Notes: generated by a model from the sequence alone, not told the origin. A stretch of 64,000 nucleotides of DNA from Trebonia sp963843745 (GCA_963843745.1 CAWJLP010000007.1:2046001-2110000), one strand, 5' to 3'. Shown: positions 40,287 through 49,358, counted from the stretch's first letter. Numbers and translations are program-made.

Positions 40287-41777
40287 TCATGGTGCGGGGC
40301 GGGCGGAGGCGCGGGCCCGTTCTGGATAACTGAAGCCGGCGGCGGGGGAGGCGGCCAGGTTTTCCGCGTGCAGTTCCCACGCGACGGCGAGGCGCTCGGC
40401 GGCGAGCTCGAGCGTGCCCGGCTGCTCGGCGAAGGAGAGCCTGGCGAAGTGCCGGTGGCGGCCGTCGGCGCACGCCGCGCCGCCCGCCATGATCGTGACG
40501 CCGTGCCTGGCCGCCGCGGCGTGGGCGAAGGCGTCCGCGTTGTCGAGCGGGAGCCGCGCCCACAGGGACAGGCCGGCCGCTGGCCGCTCGGCGCGCCAGG
40601 CGGGCAGGTGCCTGCCGACGAGCGCCAGCAGCAGGTCGCGGCGCTGGGTGAGCGCGGCGCGGTGCGCGGCCAGCCAGTCCGCGTCGATCGCGGCCAGCAG
40701 CCGGGCGGCGAGCGCCTGGCCGATGACCGCGGTGCCGAGGTTGAGCGCGGCCTTGCGGGCGATGAGCGCTGACCGCAGCGGTTCCGCGGCCCGGATCCAG
40801 CCGACGCGCAGCCCGCCCCATAGCACCTTGGAGACCGAGCCGACCGCGACGACCCGGGTGCTCAGCGCGGCGAGCGGCGGGGGAGCGGCCTGCCGTGGCG
40901 CGCCGAGCATGAGGTCGGCGAGGGACAGGTCCTCGACGATCGTGACGCGGCCGGCGTCAGCGATCGCGGCGAGGGCCTGCCGGCGCAGCAGCGGCATGAC
41001 CGTCCCGGCCGGGTTGTGGCCGGTGGGCATCAGGTACGCGACGGTGTCCGGGGCGCGGCCGGCGCGCTCGATGCTGGTGGGGGCGTCGCCCGCGGCGTCG
41101 GCCGGCGCGATCGTCCGCTCCCCGCGGGTGCCCGCCAGCGCGCTCGCCAGCCCCGGGTACGTCGGGCAGCTGGCCAGCACGCGCGCGGCGGGCAGCGTCC
41201 TGACGAGCAGCCAGAGCGCTTCCTGCGCGCCGGCGGTGATGACGAGCTGGCCGGGGTCGGTCGGGAGGCGCTGGTGTTCGGTCAGGTAGCGGGCGACCTC
41301 GGTTCTCAGCTGCGGCAGGCCGGCCGGGTCGAGGCCATGGCCGTCGAGGGAGTGCCAGGCGTCGCCGGCGTCCACGTGGGGGAGATGCCGCAGGTCACCG
41401 GGGGCGGAGAGGGACAGGTCGATGGACTCGCGGTCTTCGGCCACGCGGCGCAGCAGCATGGTCGCGACGCTGCTGCCGGCCGGGCGGGCGGCCCACGACG
41501 GGCGGCCCGCGACGTAGGTGCCCGCGCCCTGGCGGCGGGTCAGCACGCCGGCCTTGACGAGCTCGTCGAAACAGGCGACGACCGTGCCTCGCGATGTTCC
41601 TGTGACGGCGGCCAGGGTCCGTTCCGCGGGCACCCGGCTGCCCCTGACGAGCGTGCGCTGGTCGATCGCCTCCAGCAGCGCGGCGGCGAGCTTCTGGTAC
41701 CGCGGGCCCGGACGCTGCCGCCAGCCGGCGAAGACGACTTCCGCCCACCACGTCAGGTCCCTGGAATCCTGGTCCAT
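40287..41777 (-). CDS. MocR-type GntR regulator with aminotransferase domain (3)
   Basis: This 496-residue fusion has a winged helix (GSRVPAERTLAAVTGTSRG, ACFDELVKAGVLTRRQGAG) and an aminotransferase domain with the PLP lysine in VGSVSKVLWGGLRVGW. It shares the WGGLRVGW variant and an upstream ATTGGCACTGT element with MocR 2. The SCO6745-type gene is divergent, 53 bases away, and may be its target. Helix and PLP residues are complete, so it should be active. Confidence 0.88.
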   Translation of the reverse strand: MDQDSRDLTWWAEVVFAGWRQRPGPRYQKLAAALLEAIDQRTLVRGSRVPAERTLAAVTGTSRGTVVACFDELVKAGVLTRRQGAGTYVAGRPSWAARPAGSSVATMLLRRVAEDRESIDLSLSAPGDLRHLPHVDAGDAWHSLDGHGLDPAGLPQLRTEVARYLTEHQRLPTDPGQLVITAGAQEALWLLVRTLPAARVLASCPTYPGLASALAGTRGERTIAPADAAGDAPTSIERAGRAPDTVAYLMPTGHNPAGTVMPLLRRQALAAIADAGRVTIVEDLSLADLMLGAPRQAAPPPLAALSTRVVAVGSVSKVLWGGLRVGWIRAAEPLRSALIARKAALNLGTAVIGQALAARLLAAIDADWLAAHRAALTQRRDLLLALVGRHLPAWRAERPAAGLSLWARLPLDNADAFAHAAAARHGVTIMAGGAACADGRHRHFARLSFAEQPGTLELAAERLAVAWELHAENLAASPAAGFSYPERARASARPAP

Positions 41778-41785
41778 TTCTCGAT

Positions 41786-41796
41786 ATTGGCACTGT
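41786..41796. promoter_or_regulatory. ATTGGCACTGT element upstream of MocR gene 3
   Basis: This 11-mer is identical to the left half of the dyad at the MocR 2 start and lies nine bases before the MocR 3 start codon, in the divergent region with the SCO6745-type gene. It is a candidate binding site for this MocR subgroup. Confidence 0.45.
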
Positions 41797-41830
41797 TCTG
41801 TTCGGGCCGCTGCGGGCAGGGTGGTTGTCC

Positions 41831-42691
41831 ATGGAACCGACTCCGACGCTGGCCCGCCGCTTCTGGGTGGCGATCGAGCCCATTCACTCCATCGTGTACT
41901 TCGCGCCAGAACCGCTCGAGGCCGCCAAGAAGACCGGGCTGCGCGGCTTCTGGATGACCTACTTCGCCGGCCGGGTGGCGCCGCTCGGGCCGGTGCCCGC
42001 GTCGGCTGTCGAGGCTATGACCTACGGGTTCGCGCCCGCGATGGTCGCGCGGGCCATTCCGGACGCGTGGCGGTTCGCGTCCCCGTCCGCCGTGCTCGAG
42101 GCGCGGCTGTCCAGCGCGCCCGAGGCGCTGCGACTGCACGTGGGCGAGCCTGGCCTGACCGCCGCCGGCGAGCTGGCGGATCTGTTGTGGGAGGCGGTGG
42201 CCGGGTGCCGGTTTGACGGGCGGCCGCTGGCGGCGGCGTGGGCGGCCGTGCCGAGGCCCGATGACCCGGTCGCCGCGATGTGGCTGGCGGCCACCGCGCT
42301 GCGCGAGCACCGCGGCGACGGGCACGTGCTTGCCGGGGTGGCGTCCGGGCTGCGCGGGCTCGACGCGACGGTGACGTTGGTGGCGACCGGCGCGATCTCG
42401 CGCGACCTGATCCAGCCGACCCGCGGGTGGAGCGACGAGGACTGGTCCGCGTCAGTGCGGCGGCTGCGGGCGCGCGGGCTGCTCGACTCGGGCGGACGCC
42501 TCACCAAGACCGGCGGCGCGCTGCGCCGTGAGGTCGAGGACCTGACTGACCGGCTCGCCGCCGGCCCGGTCGAGCGGCTCGGGTCGACCGGCGTCGAGCG
42601 GGCGATCGAGCTGGCGACGCCGGTCAGCAGGCACCTGATCGACACCGGGGTGATGCCGGTGCCGAACCCGATCGGCCTGCCGCGGCCGTGA
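41831..42691 (+). CDS. SCO6745-family protein
   Basis: This 286-residue protein matches the actinobacterial SCO6745 (SalK-like) family: ARRFWVAIEPIHSIVYFAPE at the start, GFWMTYFAGRVAPLGPV, and a C-terminal winged-helix-like part (RGWSDEDWSASVRRLRARGL). Members are of unknown function and sometimes lie near biosynthetic genes. It overlaps the next GNAT gene by GTGA and is divergent from MocR 3. Confidence 0.8.
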   Translation: MEPTPTLARRFWVAIEPIHSIVYFAPEPLEAAKKTGLRGFWMTYFAGRVAPLGPVPASAVEAMTYGFAPAMVARAIPDAWRFASPSAVLEARLSSAPEALRLHVGEPGLTAAGELADLLWEAVAGCRFDGRPLAAAWAAVPRPDDPVAAMWLAATALREHRGDGHVLAGVASGLRGLDATVTLVATGAISRDLIQPTRGWSDEDWSASVRRLRARGLLDSGGRLTKTGGALRREVEDLTDRLAAGPVERLGSTGVERAIELATPVSRHLIDTGVMPVPNPIGLPRP

Positions 42692-43233
42692 GCGCCGTGG
42701 ACGTGCCGCCGGCGTCGGTTGCGGCGGGGACGTGCTCCGTGCGGCGGGCGGCCGCGGCGGACCGGCCCGCGCTGGAGCGGATGCTGGCGCGGTGCACGGG
42801 GCAGACCAGGTACCGGCGGTTTCACGGACCGGTCTCCGTGTTCCCCGAGCGGTACCTGACCGAGGCGCTGTCCGGCAGCCCGTTGCACTTCGCGCTGGTG
42901 GCGTGCCTTGGCGACGACGCGGAGGGGGACGGCACCGTGGTGGACGGCACCGTGGTGGACGGCACCGTGGTCGCGCTCGCGAGCTGCCGCGCGGTGGACG
43001 AGGGCGTCGCCGAGCTGGGCATCCTGGTCGAGGACGAGTGGCAGCGCCGCGGCGTCGGCAGTGACCTGCTCTGCGAGATCGTGGCGTACGCCGCCAGGAC
43101 CGGGCTGCGCGCGCTGCAGGCTCAGGTGCTCGCGGACCAGCCGTGGATCGTGGGACTGCTGCGCCGCCACGGCCCCTGCCGGGTGGCGGGTGCGGGCCAG
43201 GCGCTGCACGTGACGCTGGCGCTGCCCCGGTGA
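42688..43233 (+). CDS. GNAT family acetyltransferase with an in-loop repeat
   Basis: This 181-residue protein has GNAT features: SVRRAAAADRPALERMLARC, then LGILVEDEWQRRGVGSDLL (acetyl-CoA loop with Q-R-R-G-V-G). A loop before strand 4 contains GTVVDGTVVDGTVVA, from a 15-bp unit repeated nearly three times. The GTG start overlaps the stop of the SCO6745-type gene, so the two are translationally coupled. Confidence 0.82.
   Translation: MSAVDVPPASVAAGTCSVRRAAAADRPALERMLARCTGQTRYRRFHGPVSVFPERYLTEALSGSPLHFALVACLGDDAEGDGTVVDGTVVDGTVVALASCRAVDEGVAELGILVEDEWQRRGVGSDLLCEIVAYAARTGLRALQAQVLADQPWIVGLLRRHGPCRVAGAGQALHVTLALPR
42931..42972 (+). repeat. Three 15-bp tandem units in the GNAT gene
   Basis: GGCACCGTGGTGGAC occurs twice exactly and a third time truncated at GGCACCGTGGTC. 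It encodes GTVVD and expands a surface loop without breaking the frame. Confidence 0.9.
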
Positions 43234-43258
43234 TTGCCGTCCGCGCGGCCCCAAGTCG

Positions 43259-44497
43259 CTAGGCGAGCGCCGCTTCGTGGAGCTCATCGGTGAACGCCGC
43301 GGCCGGCACCCGGTCCGGGCCGACGAATATCGCGCTCAGGGCCAGCCGAAGGTCATCGCGGCCGTTCCTGCCCGCCGCGTACAGCCGGGCGCGCCTGGCC
43401 CGGCCGGAGTCGGTGAAGGTGGTCATGAACTCCGCATAGGTGGTGGACACGCGCCGCATGCGGCGAAGCCGTTCGGCCCGCTGCCCGGCGTACGGGCGCA
43501 ATCCCGCTGTCGTCCAGTCGGCCGACGACAGCAGCAGTTCGGACAGCGCGCGCACGTCGCGCAGCGCGAGCGACAGGCCCTGGCCGTCCACCGGGTTGTC
43601 GTACCCGCCCGCGTCGCCGGCGAGGACGACTCCGTCCGCGGAGGGCTCGTCGCACCAGGTCTGGTCCCCGCCGAACGTCCCGCACGGTCCGGCCGGCGTG
43701 ACCTGGCCCAGGCCCAGCGATTCCGGGATGGCCCGCAGCCCGGCGAACGCCTCGATGAAGCGCTGCGCGCCCGCGCGTCCGGCCCACCGGGTCGCCTGCT
43801 CGTTCGCATGGCAGATGTAGAGACGGAGGCGGCCGTCACCCTGCGGGAACACGAAGAACATGCAGTCCCCCTCGACGCCGATGGAGTACTGGTCCTCCGG
43901 CCACTTGCCCGCGCCCTCCACCAGCAGGCCGGTGGCCACATGGGTGGCCGGGATCCTGTTCATCTGGATGCCGGACTGCTTGCGCACCGTCGACGTGCGG
44001 CCGTCCGCGCCGATGACGAGACGCGGTCGCACCTCTGTCTCCCTGCCGTCGCGATAGGTGACCGACGGTCGCCTGCCCGGCTGCACCCGCACCTCCGCGG
44101 CGCCGGAGACCACCTCCACCCCGGAACGCGCGGCGTCGTCCGCGAGCGCCTGGCACGTCCTGGGATGGGACGCGCACAGCCCGCCGGAAACGCCGGGAAA
44201 GACGGTGGAGTTGTCCCTCTTGGCCGCCTCGGCGGCGGACGGGTCCACCAGCTCGTCGTATCCGACGCTATAGCGCGCGTCGACCGCGCGGGTGGAGCGG
44301 ATCACGTCTTCCAGCCCGAGAGCCCGTGCTTCCAGCACCCCCCATGGGGCCATGTACTCGCCGCGCACCCGGTCGCGGTAGGCGCGCTGGCGTTCGAGCA
44401 GCAGCACCCTGATCCCACTGCGGGCCAGGACAGTCGAGAGTGAAGCGCCCGCGATGCCGCCGCCGACGACAACGATGTCAGGCTGATTGAGCCGCAT
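43259..44497 (-). CDS. FAD-dependent monooxygenase
   Basis: This 412-residue flavoprotein has the three class A monooxygenase motifs: GGGIAGASLSTVLA (FAD), LVIGADGRTSTVRKQ (DG motif) and LAGDAGGYDNPVDGQGLSL (GD motif). It probably hydroxylates or epoxidises a small aromatic or isoprenoid substrate using NAD(P)H; the substrate is unknown. GGGG lies about nine bases before the ATG. Confidence 0.88.
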   Translation of the reverse strand: MRLNQPDIVVVGGGIAGASLSTVLARSGIRVLLLERQRAYRDRVRGEYMAPWGVLEARALGLEDVIRSTRAVDARYSVGYDELVDPSAAEAAKRDNSTVFPGVSGGLCASHPRTCQALADDAARSGVEVVSGAAEVRVQPGRRPSVTYRDGRETEVRPRLVIGADGRTSTVRKQSGIQMNRIPATHVATGLLVEGAGKWPEDQYSIGVEGDCMFFVFPQGDGRLRLYICHANEQATRWAGRAGAQRFIEAFAGLRAIPESLGLGQVTPAGPCGTFGGDQTWCDEPSADGVVLAGDAGGYDNPVDGQGLSLALRDVRALSELLLSSADWTTAGLRPYAGQRAERLRRMRRVSTTYAEFMTTFTDSGRARRARLYAAGRNGRDDLRLALSAIFVGPDRVPAAAFTDELHEAALA

Positions 44498-44648
44498 GAC
44501 CGAAACCCCATTCTTGCGCGCGGTACACGCCCCCGTGACGTGGTGACCGACAGCTCAAGTCCACCAGCGGGGACGCCCGCGCGGCATCGGGCGGACCAGC
44601 CATCTTCCGCTGGCCCGTTCAGGCCATGGCGGCGCGCCGCGGCCGGGC

Positions 44649-45713
44649 TTACGGGCCGAGCAGCCCGGCCCGCGCGGCGGCCGCCGCGGCCGCGGCGCGC
44701 GTGGGCCGCCGCAGCTTCGCCAGGATGTTCGCCACGTGGCGGTGCACGGTGTGCGGGCTGATCACGAGGCGCTCGGCGATCTGCGCGTCGCTCAGGCCCG
44801 CCGCGACGAGCGCGAGGACCTCCCGTTCCCTGGCGCTCAGCTCGGCGAGCGTGCCTGTGCCGGCGTCGGCCCGGTCCTCGCCCGGTGGCGCGGGCGGGCC
44901 CTCGATCCCGAGGAACGGCGCGACGACGCGAAGCACGGCGTCGCCGTCACCGTGCCACGGCAGGTGGGTGTTTCCCGGCAGCGTCACGAGGTCAGCGTGC
45001 GGGAGCAAGGCGGCTACCTCGCGGGCGCCTTTCAGGCGCATCGCGCGGTCGCGCTCGCGGTGCACGACCAGGGCCGGCGCGCGAACCCTGGGCAGCTCGT
45101 CGCGCACGTCGGTGTCGTAGATCAGCGCGAGCAGATCGGCGGCCACCTCGGCGCCGGCGGCCGTGCGCTGCGCCACGGTGAAGGCGGCCCGGTCCTCGGC
45201 CGACCAGTCGGGGCCGAACATGTCCGCCAGCAGCCGGCTGCCCAGCCCCCAGTGCGAGCGGACCAAGTCGATCATGCTGGTCCGCGCTTCCGGCGAGCCG
45301 AGCGCGTGGCCCTGCGCGTAGCTGCCGTAGAGCACGACGCGATCGACGCGCTCCGGCCGCCGGGCAGCGAAGCTCACGGCGGTACAGCCCCCGCACGAGA
45401 TGCCCAGCAGCGCCGCCCGCGCCAGGCCGAGCTCGTCAACGACGGCGCACAGCGTCGCGTCCTCGAAGTCCTTGGTGAACGTCTCTGGCGGCCGTTCCCG
45501 GTCGGACAGGCCGGTTCCGAGCCGGTCATACCGCACGACCGTGCGCTCGTCCGCAAGGCCCTCGACGAAGTGGCGCATCGGGCCGAAGTGCCAGTCTTCG
45601 ACGACGTTGGAGACCCACCAGGCAGGCAGCACCAGTGCCGGGCCGCTGCCCACCACGGCAAACGCGATCCGCTGCCCGCCCGGCAGCCGCGCGAAGCCGG
45701 TCGTCTGTCTCAC
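44649..45713 (-). CDS. Alpha/beta hydrolase fused to a LuxR-type HTH
   Basis: This 354-residue protein has an alpha/beta hydrolase domain (VRYDRLGTGLSDR; nucleophile Ser106 in LGISCGGC; His in GNTHLPWHGD) and a C-terminal LuxR helix-turn-helix (LSAREREVLALVAAGLSDAQ, ISPHTVHRHVANILAKL). This fusion occurs in actinobacteria and may link hydrolysis or binding of a signal ester to transcription. The start is GTG at 45713. A longer open frame exists upstream but is antisense to the MFS gene. Confidence 0.85.
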   Translation of the reverse strand: MRQTTGFARLPGGQRIAFAVVGSGPALVLPAWWVSNVVEDWHFGPMRHFVEGLADERTVVRYDRLGTGLSDRERPPETFTKDFEDATLCAVVDELGLARAALLGISCGGCTAVSFAARRPERVDRVVLYGSYAQGHALGSPEARTSMIDLVRSHWGLGSRLLADMFGPDWSAEDRAAFTVAQRTAAGAEVAADLLALIYDTDVRDELPRVRAPALVVHRERDRAMRLKGAREVAALLPHADLVTLPGNTHLPWHGDGDAVLRVVAPFLGIEGPPAPPGEDRADAGTGTLAELSAREREVLALVAAGLSDAQIAERLVISPHTVHRHVANILAKLRRPTRAAAAAAAARAGLLGP

Positions 45714-45778
45714 CGGCTCACAGTAGCCCGCGCGCCCGCGCCGGCGCCATCGCGAACCCGCGCCGCGTAACTCCCAGG

Positions 45779-46999
45779 TCAGCCCTGTCGCTCCAGCCGG
45801 GCGGCGATCGGCCGCCAGACGGCGAACTGGGCCAGGGACAGCGCCAGGATGAACGGCAGCAGCACCCACATCCCGGCGTTCTGGGCAAGCGTGCCCGCCA
45901 GCCAGGGCAGCGCGGAGCCGCCGATCACCGCCCCCGCGTTCATGACGCCGATGGCGGTAGGCACCAGGCGCGGCCGCGTGAGCCGCGGCACGATCGCCAT
46001 GGTGGTCGGGAAGACCGGGCCGAGGAAGAAGCCGAGCAGCCCGAACGCCACGCAAGCCACCACAGCCGGCGACACCCAGGCCGCCACGATGGCGGCGCTG
46101 ATGCCGGCCAGGCACGCGTAGATCATGGCGGCCGTGGTCGCGCCGGCCCTTGCGGCGATCGGGCTGATCAGGAACCGGCCGAGGGTCAGCCCCAGCCAGA
46201 ACCCGCTGATCGTGTAGCCGGCCAGCGAATCCGGCAGCGCCCGCGTCTGCACCAGGTAGCTGAACCCCCAGTTGCCCACGCCGAGTTCGACGCCGACGTA
46301 GACGAACAGCATCGCCGCCCCGAGCTGGACACCCCGGTCCCTGAGCGCGCTGTACAGCATGCCGCGCGGGGGCGGCGCCGGCGCTGTCCCGGGCCCGTCG
46401 GGCGCCGCGTGAACGACAGGCGTGCCGTGCGCGTCGGCGGTGCTCCGCTCCGGTCCCGGGTAGGCCAGCAGGAAGCCGGCGACCAGCGGGACGCAGGCCA
46501 CGGACACCACCAGCCAGACCACCGTCCATGACGCGAAGCCGAGGATCCAGGCGGCCAGCGGCGGCCCGACGAGCGCGCCGACGCCGAAGAACGCGTGCAG
46601 CCGGTTGAGCAGCGTCGTCGCGCCCGGCAGCCCCGCGATGTAGACGTTGAGCGCCGCCTCGAGAACCCCGGTGCCGTACCCAAGGACCAGCTGTGCCAGC
46701 ACGAACGCGGCGAACGGCGGGCGGGTGGCGAGGTACAGCCCGGCCAGCGTGAAGGCCACGCCGCCCGCCGTCAGCGCGATCCGGATCCCGGCCTTGTGGA
46801 TCAGCGCGCCGGTGCTGACACTGGCCAGCACGAACCCGGCCGAGCTCGTGAAGAACGTGATCCCGATCGTGGCCCGGCCCACCCCGTAACTGGCCATCTG
46901 CGACGGGAGCAGCACGCCGCTGATCCCCACGTTGATGCCGACCAGCACGAACGCGGCATAGGACATCAGCACCGGCGGCCGGGCCTGCCGAAACCTCAC
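45779..46999 (-). CDS. MFS transporter
   Basis: This 406-residue protein has 12 predicted membrane helices with a Pro/Ala/Gly-rich central loop and motif VLGYGTGVLEAALNVYIAGL, like the fucose-permease/FHS-type or sugar-efflux MFS groups. The substrate is unknown. It lies 65 bases upstream of the hydrolase-LuxR gene on the same strand and could be cotranscribed. The start is GTG. Confidence 0.85.
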   Translation of the reverse strand: MRFRQARPPVLMSYAAFVLVGINVGISGVLLPSQMASYGVGRATIGITFFTSSAGFVLASVSTGALIHKAGIRIALTAGGVAFTLAGLYLATRPPFAAFVLAQLVLGYGTGVLEAALNVYIAGLPGATTLLNRLHAFFGVGALVGPPLAAWILGFASWTVVWLVVSVACVPLVAGFLLAYPGPERSTADAHGTPVVHAAPDGPGTAPAPPPRGMLYSALRDRGVQLGAAMLFVYVGVELGVGNWGFSYLVQTRALPDSLAGYTISGFWLGLTLGRFLISPIAARAGATTAAMIYACLAGISAAIVAAWVSPAVVACVAFGLLGFFLGPVFPTTMAIVPRLTRPRLVPTAIGVMNAGAVIGGSALPWLAGTLAQNAGMWVLLPFILALSLAQFAVWRPIAARLERQG

Positions 47000-47061
47000 G
47001 AATTCTCCAGACTCGGTCGGAGTGGGAATCCGAGACTATCGGTGGCCTGGCAGTGACCTGC

Positions 47062-47481
47062 CTAGCCCGGCTGGCTGCTGTCCTTCAGCGCACCCCAGCC
47101 ATGCCAGCCGTCCACGGCGATCCAGGCACTGATCCGGCCGCGGTCGCGCCGCGGGTAAGGCTTGCCCGTGTACTGCATGGCCACCCGGTCGATGTCGGCC
47201 AGGTCGGTGTCGTCACGCATCTCGTCGATGTGGCCGATGATGCTCAGGTGGGTGTACCAGCCGCCTTCATCGAGCACGTCGAGCGCGACCCGGGGATCGT
47301 TGCGCATGTGCGCCACCCGCGTCCGGCCCTCGTCCATGTTCACGAGCACCCTGCCGTCGTCCCAGAGGTACCAGGTGGCCGTGGCCACCGGCTGGCCGTC
47401 TCGCCGCAGCGTGGCGATGACCGCTGGGTTGGGCTTGCGCAGCATGGCTACCGCGGCGTCGGGTAGCGGCGGTTTCGACAT
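47062..47481 (-). CDS. PPOX-class F420-dependent-type protein
   Basis: This 139-residue split-barrel protein reads NPAVIATLRRDGQPVATATW, then RVLVNMDEGRTRVAHMRNDP and RVALDVL, the pattern of TIGR03618-type PPOX proteins that bind F420 or FMN. KPYPRRDRGRI fits the C-terminal part. I start at the ATG preceded by CCGGAGGT six bases upstream. This copy is full length, unlike the one at 7769. Confidence 0.85.
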   Translation of the reverse strand: MSKPPLPDAAVAMLRKPNPAVIATLRRDGQPVATATWYLWDDGRVLVNMDEGRTRVAHMRNDPRVALDVLDEGGWYTHLSIIGHIDEMRDDTDLADIDRVAMQYTGKPYPRRDRGRISAWIAVDGWHGWGALKDSSQPG

Positions 47482-47631
47482 ACGGTACCTCCGGGGAAGC
47501 TGTGGTGACGGGTTCAGCCGGGATGCTGCCCGCACGGCTCCGCCGTACACCCGGCTCGCCGTACCCCTGGCCGCGCACAGCCGCGCGGCCCCGACGAGGA
47601 ATAGCTTCACGCGCCCGGCGTTATAGTTGCC

Positions 47632-47738
47632 GAAGCGAAGGGGAGTAGCTCTTCTGCCGGACCGTCGACATACTGGCCCCGCATCGCGGGACCCGGCGCC
47701 CGGGAGCCGCCAGGCTTGAGCGAGACCTTCGGGCCGCA
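47632..47738 (+). ncRNA. yybP-ykoY-type (manganese) riboswitch leader
   Basis: The leader of the TMEM165/GDT1 gene contains CGAAGGGGAGTAGC (47636-47649) and GCGAGACCTTCGGGC (47720-47734), the two conserved blocks of yybP-ykoY riboswitches. CGAAGG and CCTTCG can close P1. Between them, GCATCGCGGGACCCGGCGCC and neighbours can form the internal helices. This class binds Mn2+ and raises expression of exporters of the UPF0016 family, which is the gene that follows. The start codon is 23 bases downstream. Confidence 0.85.
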
Positions 47739-47761
47739 GGACCCGATGAGGAGCGTCTCAG

Positions 47762-48343
47762 ATGAGCCTGGCCATCATCGCCACCGTATTCGCTGTCATC
47801 TTCCTTTCCGAGCTGCCGGACAAGACCGCCCTGGCGAGCCTGCTGCTCGGCAGCCGCTACCGGCCAGTCTGGGTGTTCACGGGCGTCGCCGCCGCGTTCG
47901 CCGTGCACGTCGGGCTGGCGATCGCCGCCGGCAGCCTGCTGGCCCTGATTCCGCACCGCCCGCTGGAGATCGTGGTCGCCGTCCTGTTCGCGCTGGGCGC
48001 GGTGCTGCTGCTGCGCGGCAGGCACGAGAGCGACGATGAGCACGTCGAGCTGCACGGCAGGGAGCCAGGGTTCTGGCGCGTCGCCTGGACCAGCTTCGCG
48101 GTCATCCTCGTCGCCGAGTTCGGCGACCTGACGCAGATCGCCACCGCCACCCTGGCCGCCCGCTACCACGACCCGCTGTCCGTCGGGGTCGGCGCGGTCC
48201 TCGCCCTGTGGGCAGTGGCCGCCCTGGCCATCACCGGCGGCCGCGGCCTGCTCAAGGTCATCCCCCTGACCTGGATCACCCGCATCGCCGCCGGGATCAT
48301 GCTGGTCCTCGCGGGAACCAGCATCGCCGCCGCCGTTTCGTGA
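47762..48343 (+). CDS. TMEM165/GDT1 (UPF0016) family cation exporter
   Basis: This 193-residue protein has six membrane helices in two repeats, each carrying the family motif: SELPDKTALAS at 16-26 and AEFGDLTQIAT in the second half (E-x-G/P-D-[KL]-T). Family members export Mn2+ or Ca2+. The riboswitch upstream supports Mn2+ as the substrate here. GAGGAG lies about six bases before the ATG. Confidence 0.9.
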   Translation: MSLAIIATVFAVIFLSELPDKTALASLLLGSRYRPVWVFTGVAAAFAVHVGLAIAAGSLLALIPHRPLEIVVAVLFALGAVLLLRGRHESDDEHVELHGREPGFWRVAWTSFAVILVAEFGDLTQIATATLAARYHDPLSVGVGAVLALWAVAALAITGGRGLLKVIPLTWITRIAAGIMLVLAGTSIAAAVS

Positions 48344-48380
48344 CCAGCCGTCTCCTGACCGGCCCGGGCGGCAGCCCAGG

Positions 48381-49241
48381 TTAAGGTCTCACCTCGGCCG
48401 TTCGCGCACTCGGGTACAGTTCGCGCACTCGCGTCCATGCCGCCAGGCCCAGCACCACGACGCCGGCCAGCTGCACCGCGGTGACGACCGTGAGGCCGGC
48501 GCCGAGCGCGGTGAGCGTGCTGAAGGCCAGGCCGGCCACGATCGCGGCGGCGAGGAACGACACCGCCACGATCACCAGCCCGGCGATCACGCCGGGAACC
48601 GGGTGGGCGCGCAGCAGCCCCCGCGACCTGGCGGAAGCCATCGCCCCGGCCAGCACCGCGACCCCGACCGCCTGCAGAATGCCCGCCGCGATACCCGCGC
48701 CCTGGCTGGCGGCCGAGGTGAAGCCGTACCCGATGGCCAGGACGAACAAGCCGACGGCGGCGGCCAGCCACAGGTCCGCCTGGTGCCCGGGGCCGCCGTG
48801 ACTTCCCGGCACCGCGGCTCGCCCCGGCCCTTGCTCGGCGAGAGAGGCGCGCGCCGCGCGGCTCAGGACCAGCAGCGCCCAGATTCCGATGCCGACCGCG
48901 CTGGTCACCGGGCCGGCCGTGCTGGACCCGTTCGAGGCGGCGGCGGCGAGCAGGCCGATCATCAGCAGCAGGGTGCCGAGCGCGGCGGCGGCGATCTCCG
49001 CTGCCGCCGCCCACTCGCTGCGCACGACCACTTCCCAGCCCGCGGTGCACACCGCGGCCATGGCGCCCGCCCCCGCCAGGAACTGTATCCAGCGCCCGGC
49101 CTGCGCCAGGTCGCTCGACGCGCCCAGGGAAGAGGACAGCGTCGCGTCCGACGCCAGGAGGAATGCGGTGCCAAGCACGAACACGACGGCGGCCGCCACG
49201 AGCAGCGCCACCGGTGTCAGCGACTTCGTTATGTGTTCCAC
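48381..49241 (-). CDS. Multi-pass membrane protein of unknown function
   Basis: This 286-residue protein is very hydrophobic with eight or so membrane helices and no charged loops of note, except one Gly-rich loop near the middle. I do not recognise the family. I start it at the GTG (VEHITKSL), which follows GAGGGAAA by five bases. It stands between the TMEM165 gene (convergent) and a GNAT gene on the same strand. Confidence 0.7.
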   Translation of the reverse strand: MEHITKSLTPVALLVAAAVVFVLGTAFLLASDATLSSSLGASSDLAQAGRWIQFLAGAGAMAAVCTAGWEVVVRSEWAAAAEIAAAALGTLLLMIGLLAAAASNGSSTAGPVTSAVGIGIWALLVLSRAARASLAEQGPGRAAVPGSHGGPGHQADLWLAAAVGLFVLAIGYGFTSAASQGAGIAAGILQAVGVAVLAGAMASARSRGLLRAHPVPGVIAGLVIVAVSFLAAAIVAGLAFSTLTALGAGLTVVTAVQLAGVVVLGLAAWTRVRELYPSARTAEVRP

Positions 49242-49358
49242 GACATTTCCCTCGTCACATGCTCCCCAAAGAGGCGGTACAAGACTGCCACCCATCTACC
49301 CGCCGGCCGGCGGTTTTGCCGGGAAACGCGGCAAAGACCCCGCCTCGTCAGCCCGCGT

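Noticed and set aside
49300..49313. CCGCCGGCCGGCGG palindrome followed by TTTT as a terminator
   Set aside because: No plus-strand gene ends there; both neighbours are on the minus strand and the T-run is on the wrong side.
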